A stretch of DNA of 64,000 bases from Nymphaea colorata (GCF_008831285.2 NC_045141.1:22474742-22538741); one strand, 5' to 3'. Shown: positions 1 to 11,279, counted from the first letter of the stretch. A program made the numbers and translations. Notes: generated by a model not told the origin, from the letters alone.

Positions 1-1661
1 CATATTATCGACTTATAACAACAACAGAATCAAAATGCATGGCAAGTTAGCAACACTTATATATTAAATATTGCATAACATGATAAGAACCATGATTGAC
101 AGCTTGTTCTCCATTCCTCCTGCACTGCAGCATATTAAATATTGCATAACATGATTGACAGCTTGTTCTTCATTCCTCCTAAACTGCAGCATCCTGTCTC
201 ACTATTCATTTTAGGCATATATCACATATTATCACTGATTTTTATCAGTGAAAAATTATACCACATAGGAAATATACTTTTGCAGTTTTTCCCTGTTCTC
301 TCCATCAGTTCTCAATGCCTAGCAACTATGCATATCACTTGCTCCAAATTAGCTCACCATTGGTACTAATACTGCCAAATAGAACATTTCCTTGCAGCAT
401 TCGGATTAGCAGTACTAGAAAATGGAAGCATCGGACATGATAAAAAATGTTGAGCACATCCCCCATTCCATGAGTAGACACAGTGCAGCTTTAATGCAAC
501 TAAACGGTATGAAAGACAGAAAGAAGACGTTCAAGCTTTCAAACTTGTCCCATCGTTGAAAGTCAAGGGTCATGTCGACTTGCTTTTGACTGTGAAAAGG
601 AGACCTCGCTTCTGCTCCCCATAGGCAAGATAGAGGGAGTGAAGTCATGCTCTTAGCTACCTTCCTTTGCCTATTGCTGATGCTTGCTTTGCTTTTCTTT
701 GTTAACTGAGAAAACTGACACTGACTGCATGCAACAGATCATATCCTAATTAGGTCCGAGATCCTAATTATACGCTGCCCCATTTGTCACAATCATGAAA
801 GGATCTGATGTTGGTGCGGTCATACACAAAACTGCCATTTACTCAAACCTGCCATTGACCTAAAGGTGAGCTCAATGAGCTCATAACCATAAGCCTCCAA
901 CTTCCTTTTCCGCATCAAAAAACTTCCCAAAATCTTGAGCCAAAAATCAAATATGGTGTCAGACCAACAACATCACATCTCTCGCAAAGCAAAAAAAGAT
1001 CAAAGGCACGCTTGCTTCCAGATGTTCTCGGAAAGATCACACAGCCAACAACCCAGTCGATAAAGCATATTGACGTCCTTCATATTTCAACCGTTCTTCC
1101 CGAAGGAAACGTATCCTTGAAATATCTCTAAGTACTTCAAAAACATTAGTCAAGATCTTCTACAGAGGTAGCTGAAGTGGACAACTAATTCATACATCGC
1201 AAAACAACTATTGCCTTGAACGAGAAAAGAAGCTAGACAACACCAACCGCATTCAAAACCAGCATCCACTTCAACCACCAAACTCGCAGACCGCGTTATA
1301 CCCGAAATACTCAACAGAAGCCAGTTTTCGCGGACCAAAAAACGCACTATCATGTTCTTATACGGTTCAGTTAAATCCTAACTATCACCCTCGGACACGA
1401 TTTCTTTAACGTCTGATCAAAATGATCACCATTAAACGATCGCAACCTACCGTCTGTTAATGAAATTACCGACAAACTCCACATCGAAACCCTAAACGCC
1501 CAGTTCCAGAAAATACTGCCTATCAAGACAACGCAGAAAGACAAACTCGGATCTTATACGAGAAACAAAAAAGCAAAAAACCTAATTGCGCAGCCAAACC
1601 TACTCCCAGTGATGAAAATAACAACTGCAAAAGGAGATGGGAAGCGGGGGTTTCAGTTCAC
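1..1661 (-). other. Intron 1 of RPN9 (partial), no other gene seen
   Basis: This stretch lies downstream of the RPN9 first exon on the minus strand and shows no recognisable exon on either strand. It holds a short tandem duplication near its left end. I infer it is intronic because RPN9 needs further exons to the left. Confidence 0.5.
61..189. repeat. Short tandem duplication (two units of about 60-70 bp)
   Basis: Both units start with atattaaatattgcataaca and share the block gattgacagcttgttct followed by cattcctcc and actgcag. The first unit carries about 10 extra bases. Boundaries are about 61-131 and 132-189. Confidence 0.8.
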
Positions 1662-1811
1662 CTGGAGAACCGCTAGGGCGACGAACTGCTCGAGCTTGAC
1701 TGTCAGCTGGTGCCACAGCTTCTTCCGGTACAGATCGGCGAGGGAGTTGTACCATTCGGCAAGCTCCGGCTGGTCGGAGCTCGCCGTCTCCAGGTACTTT
1801 AGCGCCGCCAT
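1662..1811 (-). CDS. RPN9: 26S proteasome non-ATPase regulatory subunit (RPN9/PSMD13), first exon only
   Basis: The minus strand from the ATG at 1811 encodes 50 residues starting MAALKYLETA and including EWYNSLADLYRKKLWHQLT and LKYLE-type helices. It ends in LAVLQ directly before a GTGAAC splice donor at 1661. This matches, from memory, the conserved N-terminus of plant RPN9, a PCI-domain subunit of the proteasome lid that works in degradation of ubiquitinated proteins in cytosol and nucleus. The family is about 385 residues long, so only the first eighth is present. I found no second exon between 1 and 1661, so the gene continues past the left edge through a first intron of at least 1.6 kb. 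Exon length is 150 nt, phase 0. A plus-strand reading frame over the same bases is only its antisense shadow. Confidence 0.85.
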
Positions 1812-2112
1812 CGATTGGGGTCTTTCCAGCAAAATGCCCCTTCAACGTCAGGCGTTCCTGATTATTGTAGTATCTCCAAGAACCGGAAAAGATCGATCTG
1901 CAGACCCCCTCTCTCTCTCTCCCTCGCTGTTGCTTCCGGCTGCGGGAAAGGACAGGTCGGGAGGGAGGGGCTTTTTGTATTTCCCTTCTTTTCCTTTCGC
2001 CTTTTATCAGCAAGCCAATTTGACTAGATCGCCCTCGGTCTCATTTTCCATAATTCCGTATAACACCCAGTCTGGTTTGAGAAATTTCTGTTTACTCCAA
2101 ACGCCGCCTTAA
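1812..2112 (-). promoter_or_regulatory. RPN9 upstream region / 5' UTR
   Basis: This is the region immediately upstream of the RPN9 start codon on the minus strand. It carries a CT-rich tract at about 1909-1925 (GA-rich on the coding strand), which is common in plant 5' UTRs and core promoters. No convincing TATA box was identified, as is usual for housekeeping genes. Confidence 0.4.
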
Positions 2113-3797
2113 CTTGCAAATGGATCGGGCATGGCATTATCGGATATTTGATCTTTACTGACATATCCGTTTCTGTTTGGAAATTTTGATTTTACAATAG
2201 TATCTAGATGTGATGTAAGTCATGTTTTGGATCTGGATCCGATTCATAGATTGTCCCTTCCTTTATCTCTTTGATTGGATCTATTTGGCTCGTATGTCGT
2301 AGTTCCAGATCCCATTCTACTTCGTTCATTCTGATTTACCAGTTCCGGAACCGGACTCGAATCTACCAGTTCCATCTTGTGTTTGAGCTGAGATTATCTG
2401 TCATATATGAGTAGATTATAAAGGAAATACATTCTTTTATCAACCCGCTAGTTGTATATGTAAATGTGAAAAGCCATTAGTTTGCTTATTCGATGTAAAC
2501 GGAAAAGAGAAAGCTAGCGGATATTTGGATTGGCTACTGGGCTTACATTTATCTGATTCATTTTGGATTTTTTCTCTCACTATTAAATCTTTATGTTTTA
2601 TAAAATGGAAATTAATAAATGTAACAATTTGTTCCCAGTCCACGTAACCCGATTCTAAAAATTTAAAAACAATTAAAAGTTAAACCTGCTAAGCTATAAA
2701 TATAAAAAGCAGGTCAGACTAAGTCCTGGATAAAAGAATCTGAAAGAGTGAAAATTTTTTCTTACTATGTTATAAAGACTGACAACAATCTTAAATTGTT
2801 TGACGTAATTTCCTTAATCAACAAGAAACTATCATATTTAACAATTCATTTACTTTCCTTTCCTTTCATTTTTATTCAGACAAGTGTTTATAATAATTAT
2901 TTTATGTTCCTTTCATTCCTTCAAGTTAATTTTTATCCATATATTTTCTTTACCTTTACATCCTTTACCACCAGTCACTTCCCTCCATCCAAATATAGTT
3001 TGAGGCGAAGAAAAGCATGTGATAAAAATCCAATTGGCTCGATTGCATTCAGGTTTAATTTATATATTCAGGCTCGTTTGGCAAATAGTAATATACTATT
3101 GTGTTTGATAGCCTTGGATTTTAAATCTAAGCAGCCAAAAAAGTGTCGATCGTTAGTTTAAACAATCTGAGGATTTCAGTAGCAAGAATTTTAAGTTCAT
3201 GTTACATGTTAATTTGGTGTCTCAATATGATACTTTAAATCCCAGATTTTGATCCTCGGATATGAGATTCTCAATTTTCTCAGATCACCTCAGATCTTAA
3301 ATCCGAATCTATAAAGTATCTTCCCACAATGTGTTATTATTATCAAATCTTTATAGTCAGTAAAGAGTTGTGGCCACGGGATTGAGATCCACGGCAATCT
3401 TATTCCCCGGATCTCAAGTCCCCGGTAAACAAACTTTACCTAGAAATACAATGGTTGGGTGAGATTACAAAAACTTATCATATTGAAATTCATTTATATC
3501 GATTGTTAAGGATCCGGATATGCTAGAAACATAATCTTCGAGCAAATTGGATTCAACAACGTTCGCACTCCTATAGTGATTGATCAATACTACTAAAACT
3601 TTCCATCATGTTTCTAATGTTTATATAATTACATAAGATTCACTAACAAAAAACTTCTAGATAATGGTCATCTAGAAGCATGTTTATATATATATATATA
3701 CATATATATATATACATCAAACCTGAACCGTTTGATATGCAATCAGGTCACCCAAATCTTCCCTCTTCTCTCTCTCTCCCCTATCTTCCTCCCACAA
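2113..3797. other. Intergenic AT-rich DNA with a TA microsatellite
   Basis: No coding region is supported. Open frames here are AT-rich and low in complexity. A TA-rich simple repeat lies at about 3684-3715. Confidence 0.5.
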
Positions 3798-3930
3798 CCA
3801 CGGTGGCTCCCCCTGCCGATGACGGTTTGCCGTCAAGTGGTGCCACCCAGCAGGGTACCAATGAGTCCACCAGAAAACTGCTAGGGCTCCACTTTTCTTC
3901 CCCCCATCATCGAGTTGAGAGTTTGGGGCA
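3798..3930 (+). repeat. Dispersed duplicated segment, copy A
   Basis: About 133 bp running from ccacggtgg to gtttggggca, repeated in the same orientation at 14783-14927. The copies are very similar but copy A lacks about a dozen bases after gatgacgg. Both copies lie just downstream, in the minus-strand sense, of a GT47 gene half. Both strands can be read as protein, and I do not recognise either product. Confidence 0.8.
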
Positions 3931-4028
3931 GGTTTGATGAGGTACGTTTGATTTGCATTTCAGTGTTGGAAGGGAACGCTAACAATAGAGAGTAGACAAG
4001 CAAGTGAAGAACATAAGAATGATGGCTA

Positions 4029-4635
4029 CTAATCATATAACCTCACATTAAGTCTTCCGAGCCATATAGAATGAAACAAGATATGCATGACATCAAACCT
4101 CTTGGGAGGGTCATTGATCACAAAGTGCTTCTGAACCTTCATAACATTTGCTTGCAACTTCAAGTATGAATGTTCAGGAATGTTAATCAAAATCTCGTTA
4201 AGTTCGGGTATCTTTTGAACTGGAATTTGAACTGACAATCTAAAACATCATTGAAGGGGAGCACATAGCCATCTAAAATCGGCACCGGCACACAACCAGC
4301 TAGTATGGATTCAGTGAGCCCGGGAATGGCGACTTCATACCCACTTGGGTAGAGGAAGTACTTGGTGTTCATCATGTGCTCCTTGTAGCTTTGGCCTCTT
4401 GGCAGGCATTGAAAGATTTGAATTTGGGGGTCCTTGCCATCCCACTGTTCGAAGAGGAACTTTTTCACGGAGCCAGGGTTGCCTCTTGCAAAAAATGCTA
4501 ACACCCTTTTTGAGGAAGGTGGAGTTGCGGTTCTGACGGCTCTTGGGAGACAAAACCTGAAGTAGAATTCTAGGAGTGGCACATCTTTTCTTGGATTGAA
4601 GCCTTCTAAGATGTTGGCACTGCACAACACCCTGA
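4029..4635 (-). pseudogene. Exostosin-family glycosyltransferase (GT47), 3' part, frameshifted
   Basis: The minus-strand frame from about 4635 reads IRVLCSANILEGFNPRKDVP, then LAFFARGNPG, SYKEHMMNTKYFLYPSGYEV and AGCVPVPILDGYVLPFNDVL. These are hallmarks of the C-terminal half of plant exostosin-like GT47 enzymes, type II Golgi membrane proteins that transfer sugars in cell-wall or glycan synthesis. At about 4237 the frame breaks: after FNDVLD the reading continues one frame over as SVQIPVQKIPELNEIL, VQKHFVINDPPKRFDVMH and WLGRLNVRLYD, then a stop at 4029. Restoring the family's usual tryptophan after VLD needs one base, so a 1-bp deletion is the likely lesion. The N-terminal half of such a gene lies about 10.5 kb upstream on the same strand at 15112-16249. 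Confidence 0.85.
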
Positions 4636-4756
4636 TCAAACTTTACAGTGACATACGGTGCCTAAACATGACCAGAAAGAGCCCAATTCATATTGATATC
4701 GACTTGGTAAATCAAGATATATAAAATGTATTCAAGATAATAAGTTCAACATGCAC

Positions 4757-4759
<3 letters not shown>

Positions 4760-4790
<31 letters not shown>
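4760..4790. repeat. TA dinucleotide microsatellite
   Basis: An uninterrupted AT dinucleotide run of about 30 bp, followed by a short ACACAC tract. Confidence 0.9.
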
Positions 4791-4797
<7 letters not shown>

Positions 4798-5660
4798 ATG
4801 CCTTCCCTAGCCTGCTCTAGAAAAATATAGGACAGCTCATTTTTGATGTTAGGAAACCATAATACGCATTGGGAAAAGTGATTTTAGGATGGATTCACTG
4901 AGATCAACATTAATTAATGAATGGATTTTAGTAGCCCGGTTAGCTAGAGACTATGCTCGTGCTGGTGAGTCTGTGAGGGCGCAAATCTAGGTTATCCGGG
5001 TCTTGGATTTATGGAGGGATGAGGTCTTGTGTTGTTCTCTTGATCCCACAACCTTAAGCGAATCTTGGTTAAAAATGTATTGCTTCAAGAGTGCAATTAA
5101 ATGGCATTATAACGTAGTGCATAGTTGGTCGAGTTAAGGGCATGTGTAAGGTAGGTTTATAGTGTGATTTTCATTTGTGTCATAAATGATGTGACATAGA
5201 TCTAAGTTGAATGGGGCACCATTATCATCGTTGTATTCACCTTTTTGTACTACCTACGTCACCGCTCATTAAGCTGATTATGTCCAATTCAAAAATAACG
5301 ATTCAATAGCTATTGGCTGCATATGTTGTTTATTCGTTGAGCATTGCTGGAGTGCTGCAATATCATTTACCGTCCTTTTAAAAAGTTCCGATGACTTCCA
5401 AAATCTAGAGAATTTTAAGAATTTTAACCTAGGTAAAATTGCCAGGCTCCGAATACATTCTAGTGCTACCTTCTTTAGGCATTAAGTGATCGAGTCATTG
5501 AGGTTCTAAAAAACTTCAGAGATATAAACATAGAAAATTAAATTTCTGGGTTTATAAAGAAACACGCTTCTGGGAAAAAAAAAATGTATATGGAGGTTAG
5601 TCTCTCTCTCGTAGTACTAAGTGTCTTGCTGGTAGTATCTGCTTCTATTTGCGTCTACAG
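4791..5660. other. Unassigned intergenic DNA
   Basis: I see no supported coding region or named element here. Confidence 0.5.
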
Positions 5661-6233
5661 GGTCAGTCTGCAGATGGAACTTTAGATATGGTAGTGCGAT
5701 GGGTGCATGATATGAAACAGAGTTGAAAAAAATACATGACTTGGTTAGAAAAATTAATAAATATGAAACGAATTACATATTCATAATGTTTCTTTACATT
5801 TTCTGTTGCATTTAACGATGGTCGCTTGAGCTAGTTGGTGGTATTCAAGCTCTCTGAGGAGGAAGCAGTTGAACTTTGGTATTGCGAAGACAGAAGTTGG
5901 ACAAGCGTGCCTCTTCATATGTGATTCCATCAGATCAGCAGCAGACGGTGAAATACTTGAAGTTACCACTACTTCATGTAAACTTTTTCTTTGTTATTAT
6001 TTATTAACAAAGAATATCACAATCACATATGATTGTGATATAATGAGCGAAGGTAGCAAGTCTTCATTTTTTCATGCAATAAATGAGAGGAGGTTCAAAT
6101 CCACATTTTTTACAAGTTCAAATCCGAAAATATAAAGCTTGCGTTGGCCTCGTATGGTATCGGCAAAGGGCCGACATAATAATATGCATGGGCTGAGGCG
6201 CTCCCCATGAGAAACAGTATTAACGACATTGAT
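5661..6233 (+). repeat. Direct repeat about 575 bp, copy 1
   Basis: Runs from ggtcagtctgcagatggaac to about acgacattgat and recurs in the same orientation at 9322-9900 with scattered substitutions and small indels. Inside it, a plus-strand frame at 5869-5990 reads FGIAKTEVGQACLFICDSIR and AADGEILEV. This looks protein-like, but I cannot assign it to a family. The second copy carries extra bases in the same stretch, so neither is likely to be functional. Confidence 0.8.
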
Positions 6234-6298
6234 ACTGTCGCGCTTGCTCATCTTCCTTCTCCAGAACCGTCACACGCAACTTTCACGCATGCACACTT

Positions 6299-6488
6299 CA
6301 CTCCCCAACTCCACCTCTTACTACAAACAACAAGCATCTTTAATATAGTGTTTGCGTAACCTATGATTTTTTCTTTTTGCATAAATAGAATGCATTAAAC
6401 TTTTATACAAAAAGAAAAAACCATAGGTTACGCAAACACTATATTAAAGATGCTTGTTGCTTGTAGTTGGTGGTGGAGTTGGGGAGTG
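6299..6488. mobile_element. Foldback MITE-like inverted repeat
   Basis: Two arms of about 80 bp (6299-6379 and 6408-6488) are nearly perfect reverse complements around a loop of about 28 bp. The outer ends are cactccccaact and agttggggagtg. The whole unit could form a hairpin. It has no coding capacity, which fits a miniature foldback element. A partial relative of one arm plus loop lies at about 7042-7096, sharing gtgtttgcg and acataaatagaatg. Confidence 0.85.
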
Positions 6489-6820
6489 ACGTGGACCGCA
6501 ACGTTAAGCTTTGTGTCATGGCTTGGCAGGGCAAGTACTTCCCCAGTTAAGATGAATTTGAGAAAATAATGTTACATAAATATATGAAAAAAAGAGAAAA
6601 TATATTTAATTTTTAAATTAAAGGGATATTCATATCTAACAAACTAAAAAACAATTGATGTTTTTTTACTGGCTAAACAGGTGGTCATACTCCAAGACAT
6701 TTGGTATGGTTAAGCTTTATAATCAATGATGTTTTTTTGTCATTTAATATTAAAAATATATTTTACATTAAAATATATATTTTATAAGTTAAAAACATTT
6801 TTTTTATTATAACCAATACC

Positions 6821-7012
6821 AGCCGACCCATGCCCACCCCTAAATGCAACCGTGGTAGGACAGTGCGGCCTAACCTAAAGAAGCACATACTCGCTGTGTG
6901 GTTACAATGGATACAAGGGCCATTTCTGGATCCGATTCGACCCGATTCCACAAATAATTGGATTAGCCAAGACCGGTGCAATTCAGCTACTTAAAACATT
7001 GATCATCCCAAA
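6821..7012 (+). repeat. Inverted repeat partner, left copy
   Basis: About 190 bp found in reverse orientation at 10253-10450. Shared blocks include the sequence around gcacatactcgctgtgtgg and the stretch ending aaacattgatcatcccaaa. The two copies are clearly diverged, which suggests an old duplication. Confidence 0.8.
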
Positions 7013-7099
7013 CATCGAGTGTACATTGTGTGTTTACACTGTAAAATATGGTGTTTGCGGTTTGTTCTTTGTACATAAATAGAATGAATTAAAGAGGGC

Positions 7100-7325
7100 G
7101 ATCATTCAGGTAGTAGCCTGGGTGTCGAGCCGCCGGCCTGGCTCGGCCCGTTTATATTAAAAAATTATTGTTAATTTTTTTTAATAATATATATTTATAT
7201 ATTTATTTTTAATTAAAAATTATTTTTTAATTAAAATTTATTTTTAAATTTTAAATGGACCCAACACGAGACCTGGACTATCAGCCTAGCCTGGGCCAAG
7301 CTCACCGACCCGATGCCCACCTGTT
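7100..7325. repeat. GC-edged repeat with AT-rich core (Gly/Arg-type 'gcctggctcggccc' family)
   Basis: GC-rich edges reading ggcctggctcggcccg and agcctagcctgggccaagct flank an extremely AT-rich core. Similar edges occur at about 12360-12450 and inside the tandem units at 19.8 and 20.85 kb. This looks like a dispersed non-coding repeat family; I cannot name it. Confidence 0.5.
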
Positions 7326-7345
7326 AAGTAAAAAGTGACTTAAAT

Positions 7346-7515
7346 TTCACCAAACAGGTAGCAGACAACTACTCATTTTTCAATGTTTCAAGAAGAATAA
7401 TTATCATATTCAAAGAAATTATCCAGCCAAATACTCCAACCATACGAAAAAAAAGTAGAGCAACCTACTACTTTTACATCGACCACAGGTATAGAATGAG
7501 CAACTCTTGTGGTAT
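7346..7515 (+). repeat. Dispersed repeat family member a (truncated)
   Basis: Shares ttcaccaaacagg, cagacaactactcattttt and the block ending caactcttgtggtat with member c at 11819-12110 (same orientation) and member b at 9045-9315 (inverted). This copy is shorter than the other two. Confidence 0.8.
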
Positions 7516-8054
7516 CTAGAAGGACTCTTTCAAAACACTTTTTTTTTTTATTTGGACATGAATCATGAAAGTTAGTGCTTTTGAGATCTAGAAGGACTCT
7601 TTCAAAAGATGATTAGAAAAAGTGTGTTGCGCTTTTTTACGTTCCATACCCTTTTCGTACAAAATGTAGACATGAATCTCGGTCATGAAAACAATAAAAC
7701 TCTACCTAAAGTGGCGTTGCGATGCAGAAATAAGATCTTAAGAGTCAATAACATTCTTTTAAGCTTATAAAACTTACTTTTGTATTGATTTCCATCGTGT
7801 AAAACATAAAGATTAAAAAAGTTTGAGTTAAAATAATAAGGGGTCGTTATGTATATATATGCTTTGTTAATTTTTTTTGTCTTTCATATTGATACAAACT
7901 TAGACCCATTTGTACAGGATCTGTATTTTTACTTAAATAGTTTTTTGTTCAAGTTACCAAACAAGAACAACATTCATCTAAATCCAAACTGTTCTAGTGA
8001 TAGTAAAGGTGAGATTAGAAGCACGCAGGCAGAGAAATTATGACTAGATGCATA

Positions 8055-8056
8055 CA

Positions 8057-8095
<39 letters not shown>

Positions 8096-8097
8096 GT
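8055..8097. repeat. GT/GA compound microsatellite
   Basis: A TG dinucleotide run passes directly into a GA dinucleotide run. Confidence 0.9.
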
Positions 8098-8217
8098 ACT
8101 GAATTTAATTTATTAATGTACTTATTTTATTAGGAGATGATACATAGCATCATAAGTAGGATTTGGTTAATGGGCACCAACATGGTTATAAGTGGGAAAC
8201 AACGACTACTGGTTTGC

Positions 8218-8463
8218 TTAGGCAGTCTGGATAAGCTCATCAATGAGAGAGTAGACACGGTTCATGGACTCAAACTGCAAGACACCAAAGCCATCTTCAT
8301 AGTCGTACATGCACTGGGAGACCCTCGCAATGTTGAGAGTCACGTTCGTGAAGGAACGAGAGAAGACAGCCTGTTGTTGCTGCTGTTGAGCTGAGAGCAG
8401 CTCCCTGTTCAGTCTCTTCCATGCATCTCTTAGCAAGTCCCTTATGTGCTCTTGTGCTTGCAC
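8218..8463 (-). pseudogene. Terpene synthase, last exon only
   Basis: The minus strand after an apparent splice acceptor (ctgag before GTGCAAGC) encodes VQAQEHIRDLLRDAWKRLNR, then a polyglutamine run, then FTNVTLNIARVSQCMYDYED and a stop at 8218. This is the C-terminal helical end of plant terpene synthases, which cyclise prenyl diphosphates into mono- or sesquiterpenes. The active-site DDxxD and NSE/DTE motifs lie in earlier exons, and none were found upstream. Instead, LTR-like sequence begins within 10 bp of the exon edge. The exon itself is open, but the gene is truncated, so I call it a gene fragment. The polyglutamine run is unusual at this position. Confidence 0.8.
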
Positions 8464-8469
8464 CTCAGC

Positions 8470-8884
8470 TAAACGATAAGGTTAAAAGATTACGATTTTA
8501 GAGATATTTAAGGAAAGAATCCCTACAAGATCAATCAAAATTAATGATAAAGGAAAAAAAAAAATCTTTTCACAAAAATCAGATTTAGTTTTTCATGTTT
8601 ATCGATAAGGTTGAAAGGCAATCATTCTAGAGAAATTCAAGGAAAGAATCCTAGCAAGATCAATCAAAATTAATAATAAAGGAAAAAAAATCTTTCCATA
8701 AAAATCAGATTTAATTTTCCATGTTTATCATTGCCAAGATTATCAGAACTTCAACTATTTAAGCTCATTCTATGGATTGCGCAACGGCTCATGGTGGCCT
8801 TCCATGGTGAAAAACCATGCACATTTAATGAAAAGAATCTTTTCGCTGCTGGTTTTTATTTGTTTTGCTTCTTTTTTATTTTTC
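8470..8884 (+). mobile_element. TRIM-like LTR fragments, partial unit plus near-full unit
   Basis: Two successive copies of the same LTR-like sequence start at about 8470 (aacgataaggtt, about 130 bp, truncated) and about 8600 (to about 8884). They share blocks such as ggaaagaatcc, gatcaatcaaaattaat and ccttccatggtgaaaaacc with the element at 18164-19143. No primer binding site follows this copy. Confidence 0.7.
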
Positions 8885-9044
8885 GAGCATATTGTTGATC
8901 CTTATGGTTATCTTTGAAGTAATGTCTTGTTTGGATTTGTTTCTTTATCTTTCTTCATCTTATTTTGATTGTTTTCACACTATGAGAAATAATGCTAGAG
9001 CGATACTATTGTTTTTGTTTGGCTATGAGATTTCCAATATGAGT

Positions 9045-9315
9045 CGGATGCAGCTCTATTCTTCTTGAGGGCTTTCCCTTTTTTTTTTCTTTTGAGGACA
9101 TTGGGAAGAGCACGAAAGACTATACCACAAGAGTTGCTCATTCTATATCTTTATCGATACGAGGCACTTGATTTCCTGTGGTCAATATAAAAGTAGGAGG
9201 TTACTCTATTTTTTGTTCCGTATGGTTGGAGTATTTGGCTGGATAATTTCTTTGAATATGATAATTATTCTTCTTGAAACATCTGAAAAATGAGTAGTTG
9301 TCTGCCACCTGTTTG
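9045..9315 (-). repeat. Dispersed repeat family member b (inverted)
   Basis: Reverse complement of member c at 11819-12110 over nearly its whole length, including the T-rich block before gaggacattgggaagagcac. It ends immediately before the second copy of the 575-bp direct repeat. Confidence 0.8.
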
Positions 9316-9321
9316 CATGTT

Positions 9322-9900
9322 GGTCAGTCTGCAGATGGAACTTTAGATATGGTAGTGCGATGGGTGCATGATATGAAACAGAGTTGAAAAAAATACCGGA
9401 CTTGGTTAGAAAAATTAATAAATATGAAACAAATTACATGCTCATAATGTTTCTTTACATTTTCTGTTGCATTTAACGATGGTCACTTGAGCTTAGTTGG
9501 TGGTGTTCAAGCTCTCTGAGGAGGAAGCAGTTGAACTTTGGTATTGCGAAGACAGAAGTTGGACAAGCGTGCCTCTTCATATGTGATTCCATCTGGTTAG
9601 CAGCAGATGGTTTATATGGTGAAATACTTCAAGTTACCACTTCATGTAAACTTTTTCTTTGTTATTAACAAAGAATATCACAATCACATATGATTGTGAT
9701 ATAGTGAGCGGAGGTAGCAAATCTTAATTTTTTCATGCAATAAATGAGAGGAGGTTCAAATCCACATTTTTTACAAGTTCAAATCAGAAAATATAAAGCC
9801 TGCGTTGGCCTCGTATGGTATCGGCAAAGGGCCAACATAATAACATGCATGGGCTGATGGCTGATGCGCTCCCCTTGAGAACCAGTATTAGCGACATTGA
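9322..9900 (+). repeat. Direct repeat about 575 bp, copy 2
   Basis: Second copy of 5661-6233 in the same orientation. It differs by substitutions, a short insertion near 9610 and a duplicated ctgatg near 9855. Confidence 0.8.
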
Positions 9901-10252
9901 GTTCTATGCTTAGCGATCGTAGATCGCTTGATTTGAATTTTATGATTTAAACATTCTTTTTCCATGATTTTCTTTTCACTCAAGAAAGTCTGATTTTTCT
10001 GGGTTCACCAATCCACCGGAACCGATCTGTCGGCAATTTAAGTTGAGAGAGAAAGGGAGTTTGGATACACACCATTAGCGGCCCCACCGCCCTCTCATCT
10101 TTAAGTGCTCCCCTTTCTTTTCTTTCCTTTCTACAAACTGATGAAACTCATCGGGTTGGGCCCCATGGCTACCTAATTCGGATCCATGTCCGCTCGGTTC
10201 GGGTCCTAACAGTAATAGGGCTTCGGTATAACCCCAGTGCACTGCTGCCTCT

Positions 10253-10450
10253 TTTGGGATGGTCAATGTTTTAAGTAGCTGAATCGGGCCGGTCTTGGCG
10301 AATCCAATTGTTTGTGGAATCGGGTCGAATCAGATCCAGAAAAGGCCCTCGTATCCATTGTAGCCACATAGCGAGTATGTGCTTCCTTAGGTTAGGCCGA
10401 ACTGTCTTACCAAGGTTGCATTTATTTTAGGGGTAGGCATGGGTCGGCTG
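10253..10450 (-). repeat. Inverted repeat partner, right copy
   Basis: Reverse-complement partner of 6821-7012. Confidence 0.8.
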
Positions 10451-11110
10451 ATGGAATCCACCAAAGACAGCTGAGGGACTTCTCGGGGTACAATCTGTCA
10501 TATGTTTTACATTGTTGCTGATTAGAAAAGAACGGGATCTCATTTTGTCCTTAACTTTCTCTCCATCTCCCATGCCTCAGCATCTCCCTCCTGCAAAAGA
10601 ACGAGATCTCCTTTTGTCCTTTAACTTTCTCTCCATCTCCTATGCCTCAGCATTTCCCTCCTAGTGGTGATTGGAGGCATAGGAGATGGGGAGAAAGTTA
10701 AGGACAAAAGGAGATCTCGTTCTTTTCTAATCAGCAACAATGTAAAACATAAGACAATTATACGCCGAGAACACCCTCAGCTGTCTTTGATGGATTGTCT
10801 GCACCATGTTGAAGTCGAGCACCAAAGGCAGCTGAAGGAGTTCTCTGGATACAATCTGTCATATGTTTTACATTGTTGGTGATTAGAAAAGAACGAGATC
10901 TCCTTTTGTCCTTAACTTTCTCTCCATCTCTCTCATATGTTTTACATTGTTGGTGATTAGAAAAGAACGAGATCTCCTTTTGTCCTTAACTTTCTCTCCA
11001 TCTCTCATGCCTCAGCATCTCCTTCTGCTGGTGATTGGAGGCATGGGAGATGGAGAGAAAGTTAAGGACAAAAGGAGATCTCGTTTTTTTCTAATCAGCA
11101 ACAATGTAAA
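10450..11110. repeat. Nested foldback array
   Basis: A block of about 50 bp built on aacgagatctccttttgtcc followed by ttaactttctctccatctc occurs at least six times. Forward copies lie at about 10520-10575, 10588-10645, 10885-10930 and 10960-11010. Reverse copies lie at about 10675-10735 and 11040-11095. Copies are joined by catcagcaacaatgtaaaac-type linkers, so the region can fold into several alternative hairpins. No protein is supported. Confidence 0.8.
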
Positions 11111-11279
11111 ACATAAGACAGATTATACCCCGAGAACTCCCTCAGCTGTCTTTGGTGGATTGTCTGCACCATGTTGAAGTCCAGCCTAGCCAACTCATGT
11201 TGCACTTGGCATCTGCACTCTGTCCTCTCGAATGTCTCTATATTCTCATCAACCTCCGCCCAGCAAACCCTTCTCTAAA

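Noticed and set aside
1609-2112. Plus-strand open frame of 167 codons
   Set aside because: It is antisense to the RPN9 first exon and leader and has no recognisable product.
4187-4639. Functional GT47 gene with an extra small intron at the frame break
   Set aside because: There is no donor or acceptor pair at 4237; a one-base loss explains the shift, and the partner half has stops.
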